A DNA stretch of 64,000 nucleotides. It comes from Phoenix dactylifera (taxonomy: Eukaryota > Streptophyta > Magnoliopsida > Arecales > Arecaceae). The first letter of the stretch is position 1. The number at the start of each line of letters is the position of its first letter. A model generated the notes under the pieces. That model did not search any database. It was not told where the DNA came from and saw nothing but the letters and a program-made list of their open reading frames with translations. The stretch covers positions 1,426,001-1,490,000 of the forward strand of contig NC_052400.1 in assembly GCF_009389715.1 (NCBI RefSeq), given 5' to 3'. Below, piece by piece: positions 1 to 11,400 of the stretch. A program made the position numbers and the translations under genes.

Positions 1-840
1 CCTCACCAACGAATCCATAATCCTACATTCCATGAACAAAATATTAAATAAAAATAACAATGACATCCAGATTTGTTGTGTATGCAACAAAGGAACCCTA
101 AACTCTATTAAGATTTAGATGGCTTTGGGCACATAGTTTAGGTACATTATATAGTCAATCAGCTGAACCTGTCTCCATCACAGTCAGCTGTGGAGCACAA
201 CTTGGAATCAGAAAGGTCCCACAGGACTAAGCAGATACACACCTCAATGCCCAAATATTGAAAATAATGAACAGCATAGTACAGATTTCACACATTCAGT
301 CTCCTTAATCATCTTAATTTGTCAACACACATGTCAGTAAGTCTGCACAAAGAACAGGTTGACAGATGGGAGCAAGGAACTAAAGATGCTCTGCACATGA
401 ATTTCTGAGTATTACCACATCGACCAGCATAGCAGGTCCCAAATGATAATATTCGTCCAGCAATAATCATATATATTACTTAAGGCCACACATAGACTCA
501 CATATTTTAATTTTGTTATTCTAGATCTAAATATCATTAAACAATTGAACTGATTTTCCAGAGGGTCCACTAGAACACAAATACAGTGCATGAGACAGAA
601 AGAAGGGAAGAGGGGGGGGGGGGTGCGGCGGGGAGAAATACAATATGGTCCCCTGAAAATCATGTTAATCTGAATAACAGCCACATGTGAGAGATAGTGC
701 ACAATGAGAAAAATATTATCAATCAATCTAGCATCAAAATGGGAGCTGGAAGGACAACTACTGAGGTCATATGAAAGAAGGGCAACTTGATTGCACTCTC
801 TTGTTATAAAGGGAGGACAGTTGCTTATCATGCAAGACAG
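1..840. other. non-coding, nothing recognised
   Basis: AT-rich sequence with no exon-like open frame that I can support on either strand. A short G run lies near 613-623. The minus-strand frames here are low-complexity and do not resemble the missing helicase exons of the TWINKLE-type gene that would be expected in this direction. Confidence 0.5.
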
Positions 841-1184
841 CAGGCAATGAATCACTGTGCTTATCATGTAAGAGATGCAAGTTAAGCAATATTTGTAATA
901 TATCGTAGCCAAGATGGATTTTGAGCAAAGCATCAAAAGTGCACCATGTCCTATCATCAAGTTGATTTAGAGGACAACACATGGTAAAAAAAAATTTTGC
1001 ATAATGGAGGATCAGGCAATGAATCACTGTGCTTATCATGTAAGAGATGCAAGCCAAGCAATATTTGTAATATATCATAGCCAAGATGGATTTCGAGCAA
1101 AGCATCAAAAGTGCACCATGTCCTATCATCAAGTTGATTTAGAGGACAACACATGGAAAAACAATTTTACATAATGGAGGATAT
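841..1184. repeat. 172-bp tandem duplication
   Basis: Two adjacent copies of one unit are visible. Copy 1 runs from 841 to 1012 and copy 2 from 1013 to about 1184. Both begin CAGGCAATGAATCACTGTG and end near ATAATGGAGG, and they differ by only a few substitutions and a short A-run length change. The high identity indicates a recent segmental duplication. The open frames on the minus strand in this stretch are by-products of the duplication, not genes. Confidence 0.9.
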
Positions 1185-1810
1185 ATGTCCTATATATCAA
1201 ATCAAGGTCTCAAGAATGTTCTCAGGAAAAAGAATCAGAACCTAAATCATAATATACCAAATTGAATCATAGAATCAGATTGCAAATAATTAGATTTAAT
1301 GATACTGTTTCAGTAAAATAATATCTTTTGAATTTTTCCAAATGTAGAGAAACTATAAGCCCCCCATATGGTATAATCTTGTGATTTTCCAGTTCCATTT
1401 TAGTTCTAAATTCAAATGAGATAAATCAGCAGATACCTTGAATTACATATATTGTGAGAAAAGGAAAAGTAAATTTGCTTAGCAGAAAAAGCACCATCTT
1501 GCTTCTGACCCTCACGCCTGCACCGATCTATCTTCTAAAATATTATATTCAAAATGTGAAATTGTTCATTGAATTGAAAAGATTTTTATGATAACAAATG
1601 GCCATTGACTTCTGGAGAGTGATTTGCAAAATTTTGTTCTGATTCCCTGTTTAATTCACACAGCAAGAGCATTATATGTATTATCTTTAATAGGTCTTTC
1701 AACGGAGCAGGCAATCCACAATATTCTCCACAACTGGTTGCATATAAACATCTATAAAGAGTTTCATGACCCTTAGGAGTAGGTATCACTAAATTATGAT
1801 GACAAACTGA
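1185..1810. other. non-coding spacer
   Basis: AT-rich sequence between the tandem duplication and the LTR element. A minus-strand open frame (1586-1837) runs into the LTR. I could not assign it to any family and it has no supported splice partners. Confidence 0.4.
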
Positions 1811-2322
1811 TGTGGGACCGAATTGCATCACATTCAATAGTGTACATTTTGCTGGAGTTAAAGTTCTTTATTTGTAGGCTTTTGATTGAAATCATTAGGG
1901 TTCTCTGAAGTCCAATAATAGCCAATCAAGGTCATATTACAAGACTTTTAAGTCCATAATTTTAGGAGGTCGAGAAGACATCGATTTAGACAAGTTACGG
2001 GGTTGGTTACTGTTTATGTCAATGTCGCATGAATAGTAATGCTACAATACCTCTAGGTTGTTAAGGGTCATTAAGTTGTTTGTTTTGGAAATTTATTATT
2101 AATTTGTTCCTATCTTTGTAAAGAATCACAAAAGGACTAAAATTCATTAACTTGTGGGTCAAGTTTGTGAGTTTATAAAGAGGGTCAAGAAGAAGAGTTG
2201 TATGCTAGGCTTTTTTTTTGTGAAATGAGTTGAAGGTATGAGGCCAAGTTCTGTCATCATATTTCCTCCCTCACTCCCGCTTTCCCTTTTATTTGTGACT
2301 CTGATTCTCTTCCTGTGCTACA
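1811..2322 (+). repeat. left LTR
   Basis: It starts TGTGGGACCGAATTGC and ends CTACA. It aligns over its length with the copy at 3052-3550. It contains a TATA-like TTTATAAAG at 2172-2180, in the same relative place as TTTATAAAGG at 3390-3399 of the right LTR, followed by a pyrimidine-rich stretch as expected for an LTR promoter and R/U5 region. Confidence 0.85.
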
Positions 2323-2328
2323 TCAATT

Positions 2329-2340
2329 TGGTATCAGAGC
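2329..2340 (+). other. retrotransposon primer-binding site (initiator Met tRNA)
   Basis: TGGTATCAGAGC is the classic plant LTR-retrotransposon primer-binding site, complementary to the 3' end of initiator methionine tRNA. It sits just inside the left LTR, which fixes the element's orientation as plus. Confidence 0.93.
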
Positions 2341-3051
2341 TGAAGGATCCTACCTTTTCTTCCTTCTTCATCCTTGATCTTCTTTTTATAAACTTTCCCC
2401 TTTATCATAATCATGAATGATGACTTGAATTTCAAAATTGGTGGTATTCATGAGCATGTCAAATATGAGAACTTTTGCTAGATAGTCAATAAGTAGCATC
2501 TATCAACAATGATGCGATGTCAATGCAGGCTACATTGCAAGCAATTGCAGTAGCTTTAGGCATTGAAAAGCTCCCTAAGGTCAAACTACAGATCAAAAAT
2601 CTCAAAGATGAAGAAGCCAAAGAACTGCTGCATAAAGAGCCTGGAATTGATGCTTTACCATGTGAAGAGTCTACGGTCAAGGATCCATCGTGCAGCAGTA
2701 CCACCATCAAAGATTTGTTAACTGAGAATCCATTAGTTGATGATTCATTGGACTTCTTGAAGAAAAAACATCAAAATAATGAAGATCCATGCGAGGACCT
2801 TATATGGCAAGATCACGTCACTAATCTATGAAGACCCATTCGTTATTGATTTTCTTGATTCCTCGAATATTGCCATTAAACGGATGATCCATGCTTTGTT
2901 GCTTGTAAAACAACGGACATTGGAACAACCACCAAACGATCTGTTTGCAAGAGAACTTTATGTAGGCCATCAAATCATAAAGGCTCAATGGAGGATCAAG
3001 CTTTTTGAAAAAGATCTGGGGGGACGAGATCCACGTAATGGAAGCGAAGGA

Positions 3052-3550
3052 TGTGGGACAGAATTGCATCACATTCAATTGCCTGAATTTTGCTGATTTA
3101 AAGTTCTTTAATTGCAGGCTTTAGATTGAAATCATAAGAGTCTTTTGAAGGAGTCAATACCATAAGATCTTTAAGTCTATATATTAGGAGGTCCAGAAGG
3201 AGTCAATCTAAGTTCAAACGTCGGTTACTATTCACATAGCGGCAGCATGAATAGTGATGCTACAGTTCTCATGGGTTGTTAGGGGTCAACAAGTTGCTTG
3301 TTTTGGAAAGTTATTAGGGAGTTATTTTTATCTTTGTCAAGAGTCACAAAAGGACTAAAAGTTATTAACCTGTGGGTCAAGTTTGTGAGTTTATAAAGGG
3401 TCGGGAAAAAACGACATGTATGTCGGTTTCCTTTTTTTGCGAAATGAATTGAAAGTTTGAGGCCAAGTTCGGTCTTTTTATTCTCTCTCTTGCACTCTCG
3501 CTAACTCCCTCTTCCCCTATTCTCTGTAGTAATTCTCTTCTTATCCGACA
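3052..3550 (+). repeat. right LTR
   Basis: It begins TGTGGGACAGAATTGC directly after a purine-rich tract and ends CCGACA. It is the partner of the LTR at 1811-2322. Shared blocks include the TATA-like TTTATAAAGG and the following leader. Confidence 0.85.
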
Positions 3551-3589
3551 TCTCAAACACTAGGAAGCATGGATACTTTACATGACATT

Positions 3590-4440
3590 TCGTATCCATA
3601 CCGGATATTGCTATTCTTTGGATACTTCTCCAATGCATGTTACATACTTGTTTTACATATCCTATTTTTTGAATATTAAAAAACACACCAGATACTTCCT
3701 AGATACACTTCAGAAGTTCAGAATCAGATACTTCTTAAGTACCTCCAAAAAAGCGAAGGGTCTAATTTTGTAGTCTATTGATATTAGTGCTAGAATATAA
3801 ACCTACGGATTGTGGTCCAGGATATAATGATAATAATGGGCTTGTAAAAGTTAATGCTACCCTATAAAGTATAGACTATGTCACTTTGATAATCTGCTAT
3901 GCTTTATTGTTCCCCTTTTTATATACATATGCATTTGTGTGTGTGTGTATGCATGCATGCATGTATGTATAAAATAAATACATACATATTTACATATATG
4001 CTTCAAATCAAATGCCATGTCCTTATCATATCCATATTGGATGCAATACTCATTGGAAACTTCTCGGATACATGTCATATACTTGTTTTAAGTATTCTAC
4101 TTTCAAACTTAAAAAAACACACTAGATACTTCCTAGATACACGTTAGATACTTCCCTGATACCTTCAAAATGAGCGGAAGGGTCAATTTTGTAGCCTATT
4201 GATATTAATATTAAAATATAACTATGAATTATGATCTTGGAATAATGACTAATAATGAACCTGTAAAAGTTAATACTACCCTATAAAGTATGGACCATGT
4301 CATTTTTATAGTCTACTATGCTTTATTGATACTTATTTTATATACATATGCATCTGTATGTATGTATACATGCACGCATACATAAAATAATTACATACAT
4401 GTATATACACATATTTATGCATATGTATATATATCCTATC
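3590..4440. repeat. tandem pair of ~420-bp units with microsatellites
   Basis: Two diverged copies lie in tandem with a period of 419-433 bases. GATACTTCCTAGATACAC occurs at 3691 and 4124, and CCTATAAAGTA at 3861 and 4280. Each unit also shares TTGTAG(T/C)CTATTGATATTA and ends in a purine-pyrimidine microsatellite (TG, then ATGC/TGTA-rich), at about 3936-3990 and 4350-4440. No coding potential is seen. Confidence 0.8.
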
Positions 4441-5451
4441 CGCATTTCCTACTTTTTAAAGATGTGTCATATCAACATATCCATATCGTGTTGTATCCAT
4501 GTCATGTCGTACCTGTATCTATACTTCATAGGATAAACCTAGTTAAGCAGACCATGTTGTCCTTGTAACACTCTAAACTGCAGGCGACATGACAATTTTC
4601 CCTCCACAAAGTCTTGATCCCCAACCTGCTTTTAGCTTCTAAGGTATAAACATAAGATATAGACATGCATCAGCATGGATGGGCAGCAAGCAAATAAAGC
4701 ACAGGCAAAGGGAAGGAGACAAGATGTACGTAAGTACAGGCACACATGCCTTGAACAATGTGCACTAGCATACTTTATTCACTTTGTTGAATTTCAGCTT
4801 ATGTCATCCTTTTTAGTGCTTGAAAAGCATTTCAAGCATCACCTGGCAAGTGGATATACAATTTGTATCAGATCGGATCTTGTGAATGAGCTAATATGTT
4901 ATAGTTTAGCTTTTAAAAATAGTCAATAATGTGCCAAAACAAGGGTTATAAATACTTAAAACAAAGTTTATGCAGAAATCTGGAGACGAAATTCAACATA
5001 GGAGGCAAAAGAGGAATGCAAAAACCCTCATGTTATTTAATTTTATAAGAGACTGTCAAATTGTGCAAACTGAGGGGCCATAAAATACAAACTGGAAGGA
5101 TGAAGCAGAAAGGTAAAGACAAATCCAACATATGAGCCTGCTAAGTTTTATTCTCTTCTAGCCCGTATACTATTTATATCAACAATAGTATATCCATTAG
5201 CAACACAGCGTTTTTTGAATATTTTACTCTCCATATCTCAAAAGATCATTTGAATGGTAAACAATTAACATTCCTAGATATACATACTCAGGCATGAGGT
5301 ACAACGGGGGAAATATAACATAGCATATTTCACTAAGCCTTCATTTAGTTTCAGAAGCACCAATCAAGATGCAGTAAATATTAACAAAATGAAGTAAAAT
5401 ACAAGCTGTCGACAGATAAATGAAAAGGAAGTTTTAAAGCACAGATCAAAC
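4441..5451. other. downstream region of the TWINKLE-type gene
   Basis: AT-rich DNA in which I looked on the minus strand for the exons that normally follow the TOPRIM domain (linker and RecA-like helicase) and found none. It may be intron or 3' flank. Confidence 0.4.
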
Positions 5452-8400
5452 CTCATTTGCATCTTTACAAACATCAGTAGAATTTTTCTTTGGCCACTTG
5501 ACTCTCCAGCACCTACTTGTTTGTCCAAAAAAAAAATAAGTTGAACATATATGAAGCAGCTCTTTCTTTTATCAAACAAAGATGCGCACAGATGATAATG
5601 ATGAGAAACTAAACCTTTCTTTACCAATGCGGCGAGCTATTTCTTCAGCTAAAGCTTGGCCTGGGGGATCAACATCTGTTGCTAGTATTATACGAGAAGC
5701 CTGGTAGGTTTTTCCCAGACATTGCAAATTCAGTTAGCTAATTCAGATGCCATATAAGCTACTGTGAGCAAGTCTTGTGACATTGACTTCTTTTGCATGG
5801 TAAGAAATTACCTTATCTAAATATTCCTTGCAGGTCCATAAATACTGAAACTTTTTGTCCTAGCTTTACAGAAAACACTGATCAAATGTTAGATCTCAAC
5901 TGAACAATCATATACAGAAACTGCAAAAAGAAAGATGCTCCAACAACTCTGCGATTAAGTAGAAAAAGGAAAGTTTTACTCAGACTTTAAACAGTAGCTA
6001 AGCTAAACAAGCAAGTAAGAGATTTAAACATAACGCAAACAGCTACACCATCTGGAAGATGAAATTCAGCAAGACAGTAGGCTCGTTGAATGTTGAAAAC
6101 AAGAAATCCTTAACATCAAGAAAGCAAAGTATTGACTCCAATTCATTAAGTAGAAACTTTGATCAATTTACCAGAAAATAAGGATAAATAATCCCCCTTT
6201 AATATGAAAATTAAACTCTCGAAAGCTGACTTCCTGAGTTTTTTTTTATTTCATTTTTCACTTTTCTCTAAGATTATGAACGAAAGACTGCTTTACCTAC
6301 AGAATAACATCAGTCAGAAAAAACTAGAATGTTGAAGAAATTCAAAGAAGAACGTATAAAACAGATTTAGGAATTGGCAATATAACTAAGTGCAGAACAT
6401 GATTGCCAACTTGTCAATCAATTCTTGGTTCTTAAATTTTGTCCAGATAGCTACTCTTGCCAAACTGGTTTTGATGTCTATGCAATCAAACAAGCAAAAC
6501 AACACCAAAGAAGAAAAATCAATCTAGCTTATTTGACAAAAGTTTGCCATACTATGGCAAGCATCTCAAGTTGCATAACAGGGTCAATATATGTAAGCAC
6601 TAACGTAAACATAGTTATTATGGTTGCATAAAGTAGTAACACTAGTTATTAAGTTTTCTGTTATTTTTTGACAAGTATTTGAATAATTTAGGTTAGTTTT
6701 AAGCGATGCCACTATCATGATTTTAGTGTCATCACCTGGTAGAAAAGTATACCTCAGCCTTGGAAAAATTTTGATGAACTTATCTAATACCCAAGGACAG
6801 CTAACCTTGCAATACTCTCTCAAAATACCCAATCATAAATATCAGACCGAACCAGATATCAACCCAGCCAAGGGGCTGCATCACTGGTCAAACTGATGAG
6901 TCGATCAGTTGGATCAGAAACATATTAAAATTAATAATAAATCAACATAATTATTAAAAAAATAATATAATGTTTAAAAAAACTATATACATAAGCTATC
7001 AATATTTTTTTAGTATTAAAAGTTTGAAACCACGAAATGATACGATAAATTTTATTTAGTTTTCTTCTTTTTTAAAATAAAAATATAAACTGAACTGCAT
7101 TTTATCTCCTCTCCTTTTTTGACAAAAGAAGATTATGGAAATATAAAGAGTAAAAGAACAATAGACTAGGGCTATGTTATATGGACTTGGGTTCGTGCTT
7201 AAAGTGCTATTGCTTGTCTAAGCATCGGATCCTTTCAATTTTTAAGAGTTTCTCCTTATGAAGCCATGTCCAAGTGGGCTACCAATATCCATTTTAAGAG
7301 TCAAGTGCAAGTACTTTACGCTAAATTGAATGGTTATTAATTTCTTTTATTTTTTCTTGCTCTATTCCATTGCTCTTTTATATGTTTGTTATGACATTTT
7401 GTCCTATTTCGATCATTTTTTACGCTCCCTGACTTTTGTAGCTTTATGTTTTGATATGAACTAGCATAGCACTCCCCCCCCCCCAATGGATTACCTTCTT
7501 CCTCTTTTTTTCCTCTCTCCCAGTCATTTCAAGCCATCAACAAAGAGAAAAAGGACACCCCAAAAGGAGGAGCAGCTGCTGATATGTACCGGTCAGTACA
7601 AAGCAGTGCACAACGGTGGACCCAAAAACCGAGAATGTGATTCATTCCAGTTCCTGCTGGGTTAAGTTGCTATGCCCCATATCGGCCAGTTCAGGCCGGT
7701 ACAGCAATCATAGGTCTCATATAGTGAGATAACAGGCTAAAACGTTATAAAATAAAATCATCTAGTAAATCTAAAAAATTGTGCCTTGGAGAGAATCACA
7801 TAAATGAATGCAATGTAAAGTACAAACAATAAGGCTCTTTAGTCTTTATGTGTTGTGTTTCAAAGATGCAGCCCCAAGAAATAAAAACACAGCTTCTAGT
7901 TTTACCCTGAAAAGTAATAGTAGCTCAGTTGCTCCCTTTTATCAAACCTTGCCTTATTCCATATTTATTCAGCAAACAAGGCATTTAAATTGTGCCTTGT
8001 AGATAAGTCCCCTATATCAGCTATCAAACCTTGCTTCCTCTCTTTGTCTAATCTCTGCACCTCAACCCTAAAGACACTCATTGTCTTCTCTTTCTATCTA
8101 GACCACAAGTTCTACACTTACAATCTACAACCAAAGTAACTTTAATATTCTTCAGTCAAAGAAGAGCAACAATGCAAAGCTACCTTCCTAAGTGAAGCAT
8201 TTGCATTAATAGGATAGAAGCTACCAAGAAAAGCTTAACATTCAACAATCGATGACAAAAAATTTCCTTCAAACTTAGAATATGGTCCAACCTCTTTTTC
8301 ATTCGGTATCTCTTCCGAAACTTTTGCAGGTGCACCATCAGGTACACTAACGCAATTTCGATAGCCAGCCTCTTCCATGGAGAGCTTATCCACTTCGCCC

Positions 8401-11400
8401 TCCACCTATTACCATGAGGAGAGGGAGTTAGGAAGAGAAAAAGAATATCAAGGAAGTAGTTTTATCAAATTAAATAGGCTATTGATGGATATATTACAAT
8501 TATAATATCATTTGCTTGTTTGATATCATCAAGCCCATAAAATATTTTTTCAGTGTCCCTTTCCTGGTAGAAAAGAAGAACAAATATGTTAACAATGTAA
8601 AATATTTCTTCATTTTATATACCAGGGGCAGAGATTATATGATTAAAAAAAACTCAATACGGGATATGATCATAAACCTGCCAAAATTTTTTTGAGACTT
8701 CACGATACTTGCAGCCTACAAGAGTTCCATTTCGTCTATAGGTAAAAGCGATAACAATCTGTAGATAATAGTTGCAATATTATCATTGTCACTGATGACC
8801 AGATATGAAAGTACCATAGGACTGCAATCAGACCTGATCATTATATTTACGCTGCATTACAGCATTTCTTCGAAGTGTTTCTGCTGATATCATTCTCTCG
8901 GAGAAGTATGCAACAAGCTGAAAATTAAATGAAGCGGGATAAGAAAATGGGAAATCACATCCATGAATTTAAATGATATGATTGATAATATTACAGCATG
9001 AATATGTTCTCAAGATCGCATCAAATCATATTCTTTACAATGGAGCGAAAACAGAAATGTCCTCTCTTTCCCCTATCATCGGTTTCAGTTCTAGCCAAAA
9101 ATCAAATAAAACCTATATATATAGATGTTGCTTTCGGTTTGGCCTATGCCATGATCAGCCAAATTATCAGTTTTAGCCAAAATCCCAAATCTTCCAAAGA
9201 GCTATAGATGAATGTATTCACCTTAAGCTCATCACAAATTGGCTCTAATAATATTGGAGGGGGAGGGGGGGGGGAGGGGGGGGGGACATAAAGATGAACT
9301 ACCTCTTCACACAAAGGCTCTAGTTGAAGTTCCCTTTCTGAGATTTTTCGGTGCCCCTTAACTTGCAAAGGCTCATCTGATCTGAGATTGTGTGCCTTGA
9401 CCTCCTCAGAGACCTGTAAACAGAAGGTGATCATTGCAAAGTGCAAGAAAACTCTTGTCTGCAATAAATCATTATGGCATCCATAACTAATCTGTTATAA
9501 GCTAAGGATACCTTTGCAGTGCCTCTCCAACCACATTTAGCTCTGAAACACGACCACATGGCTAATTGTCTACAGCATCAAGAGGAAGAAAACAAAGATT
9601 AGTTTGAAAAAGGTAAACTGCAAGGCTGACAATTAAACAATTGTAAGGACAGAGAAAAAAATATGGCAATAATGTGAAAGAAAAATTGAACTCACAGATC
9701 TTCACGGATGAAAAGTGAGAAGCTCTTCTCCTCTGAAGACCCTCCTTTACACTAACATAACAACAGCGTAAATTGATAAATATTTTTTCATAACGAAAGC
9801 AATATTTGACATGGATGGGCATCCACTGAAGTCAGTTAGTCAAACATGTTTGTATCTACACTACTTATAAAACATGTATTGATGGGCTCAGTAAATTAAA
9901 AAAGAAAAAAGAGAATAGAAGTTCATACTTCTTGAATTCGATTTCCAATATGTTACATTTGACCAATCAGGTGTAGGTATCCATATTTGTTGAAATCAAG
10001 GTCCGACGTACCGGTACCGGCGGTACCGATCGGCGTACCAGTGGCGGTCCGGACCGGTTCCGTACCGGTTCCATACCGGTTCTCCAACGATAAGCTACCA
10101 GTACCGGATTTCACGTTGATCCGGTACCGGTCCCCGGCCGGACCGGTATGTACTGGCTCATACCAGCCAGTACGGACCGGTGTGGCAGACCATGGTTGAA
10201 ATGATGTCCTAATGAAACATTGATACATTGTATAAGATATATATTGTAGCATTCATGAGGTGGTTGTATTTTATTTCTGTGCAATGTCTGGGTGTTGGTC
10301 AATCTTCCAACCATACCATATCTATGATTGGTTGAAGGAACAAGGAGTTAGAACCCTAGTTCTGCCTTCGTTGTCTAAAGCAACTGATTGAGGTTTCTAC
10401 AATGTCCTACCACCCCACCCACCTACCCACCATTGTGGATGATGGCAACTTAGATAGCGCCAACTATTCTCAGTTGCTAGAGTAGGGGCTAGCGGACCAT
10501 GCATTAACACTTCATGACAAATTGACCAGAGTATGCTTGGCTGAAACAACAATTTTGAGGTAAGAGTGTGTTTGCTATATGTCGTAGCATTTGCATGTTT
10601 CCTGACATAAGGAAACCATGTGGATTACCGTAGGTCACATTCACTTTATTCACTGCACTATATAAACCGAGATGAGTTCATGCTTAGTGGCTCATTGGGT
10701 GTGCATGACTTGTACTAACAACATGTAGATGCCCAATAAGGGATCCAGTATCCAACATAGGGTTTAATAAATTCAGGTCAAAAGAGTTGATCAAACAATC
10801 AAATCCAAACAATTATTTGTCAACAATTTTTTGACAAATTTATTTGTTGTATAAGAATAAATATGAAATATATCAATTTGTTCGCAAAGAATTTTCTCAG
10901 CGAAAGAGTTTCACCAATGCCTAGTCAAACCCTAAAGCCCAATGGATGAATGTAAGGTTACGGGCTTGAAGGTATTATTATACCATCTCAAGAACCAACA
11001 AGACTGATGGGCTATAATGGAGGGATACAAGTGCAAATAGACCTCAAAACTCATTATGTTTTGTGTCCTAAAGACATTGTTATAACACTATTTTCCTAGG
11101 TCACAATTTAGATGTGAGAGTTATTTGAGATGTGTTAGGACTTATCTATAGCCCTATGAGCGAAATCCTGTATCTACCTATACAATCCCATGCATTCACA
11201 ACATGAGCCAGCTTATTTTAGAGCCCATCAGTGTGCATAAATAGGCATGGATTCACAACTTCAGCCTACAGAAGATTCTGAGGACAAGAGCTAGGCTAAC
11301 TAGGTCTTCAATCCCAATCGAGGTTGTTCATGTGGCATTTTTAGGCCAATTCTGAGAGGTTATTGCGGCCATTGTTGGGCTAAACATTGAGAAGCATATG

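Larger units (their letters stand above)
1811..3550 (+). mobile_element. non-autonomous LTR retrotransposon
   Basis: A compact element of about 1.74 kb with two similar LTRs (1811-2322 and 3052-3550), a primer-binding site 7 bases inside the left LTR, a purine-rich tract just before the right LTR (about 3038-3051), and a ~730-bp interior. The interior has an open frame (2517-2831) followed by an overlapping frame (2779-3096), with no reverse transcriptase, integrase, protease or zinc-knuckle motif. The element would depend on proteins supplied by another retrotransposon. The LTRs are diverged by substitutions and small gaps, so the insertion is not recent. I could not find a clean 5-bp target duplication (ACTGA on the left, TCTCA on the right). 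The LTRs are longer than those of classical TRIM elements, so it is better described as an internally deleted derivative. Confidence 0.85.

Noticed and set aside
412..1154. Cys/Leu/Ser-rich minus-strand frames
   Set aside because: They repeat with the 172-bp duplication and have no family resemblance.
1586..1837. 83-codon minus-strand frame with several cysteines
   Set aside because: It runs into the LTR at 1811, has no recognised family, and no splice partner could be found.
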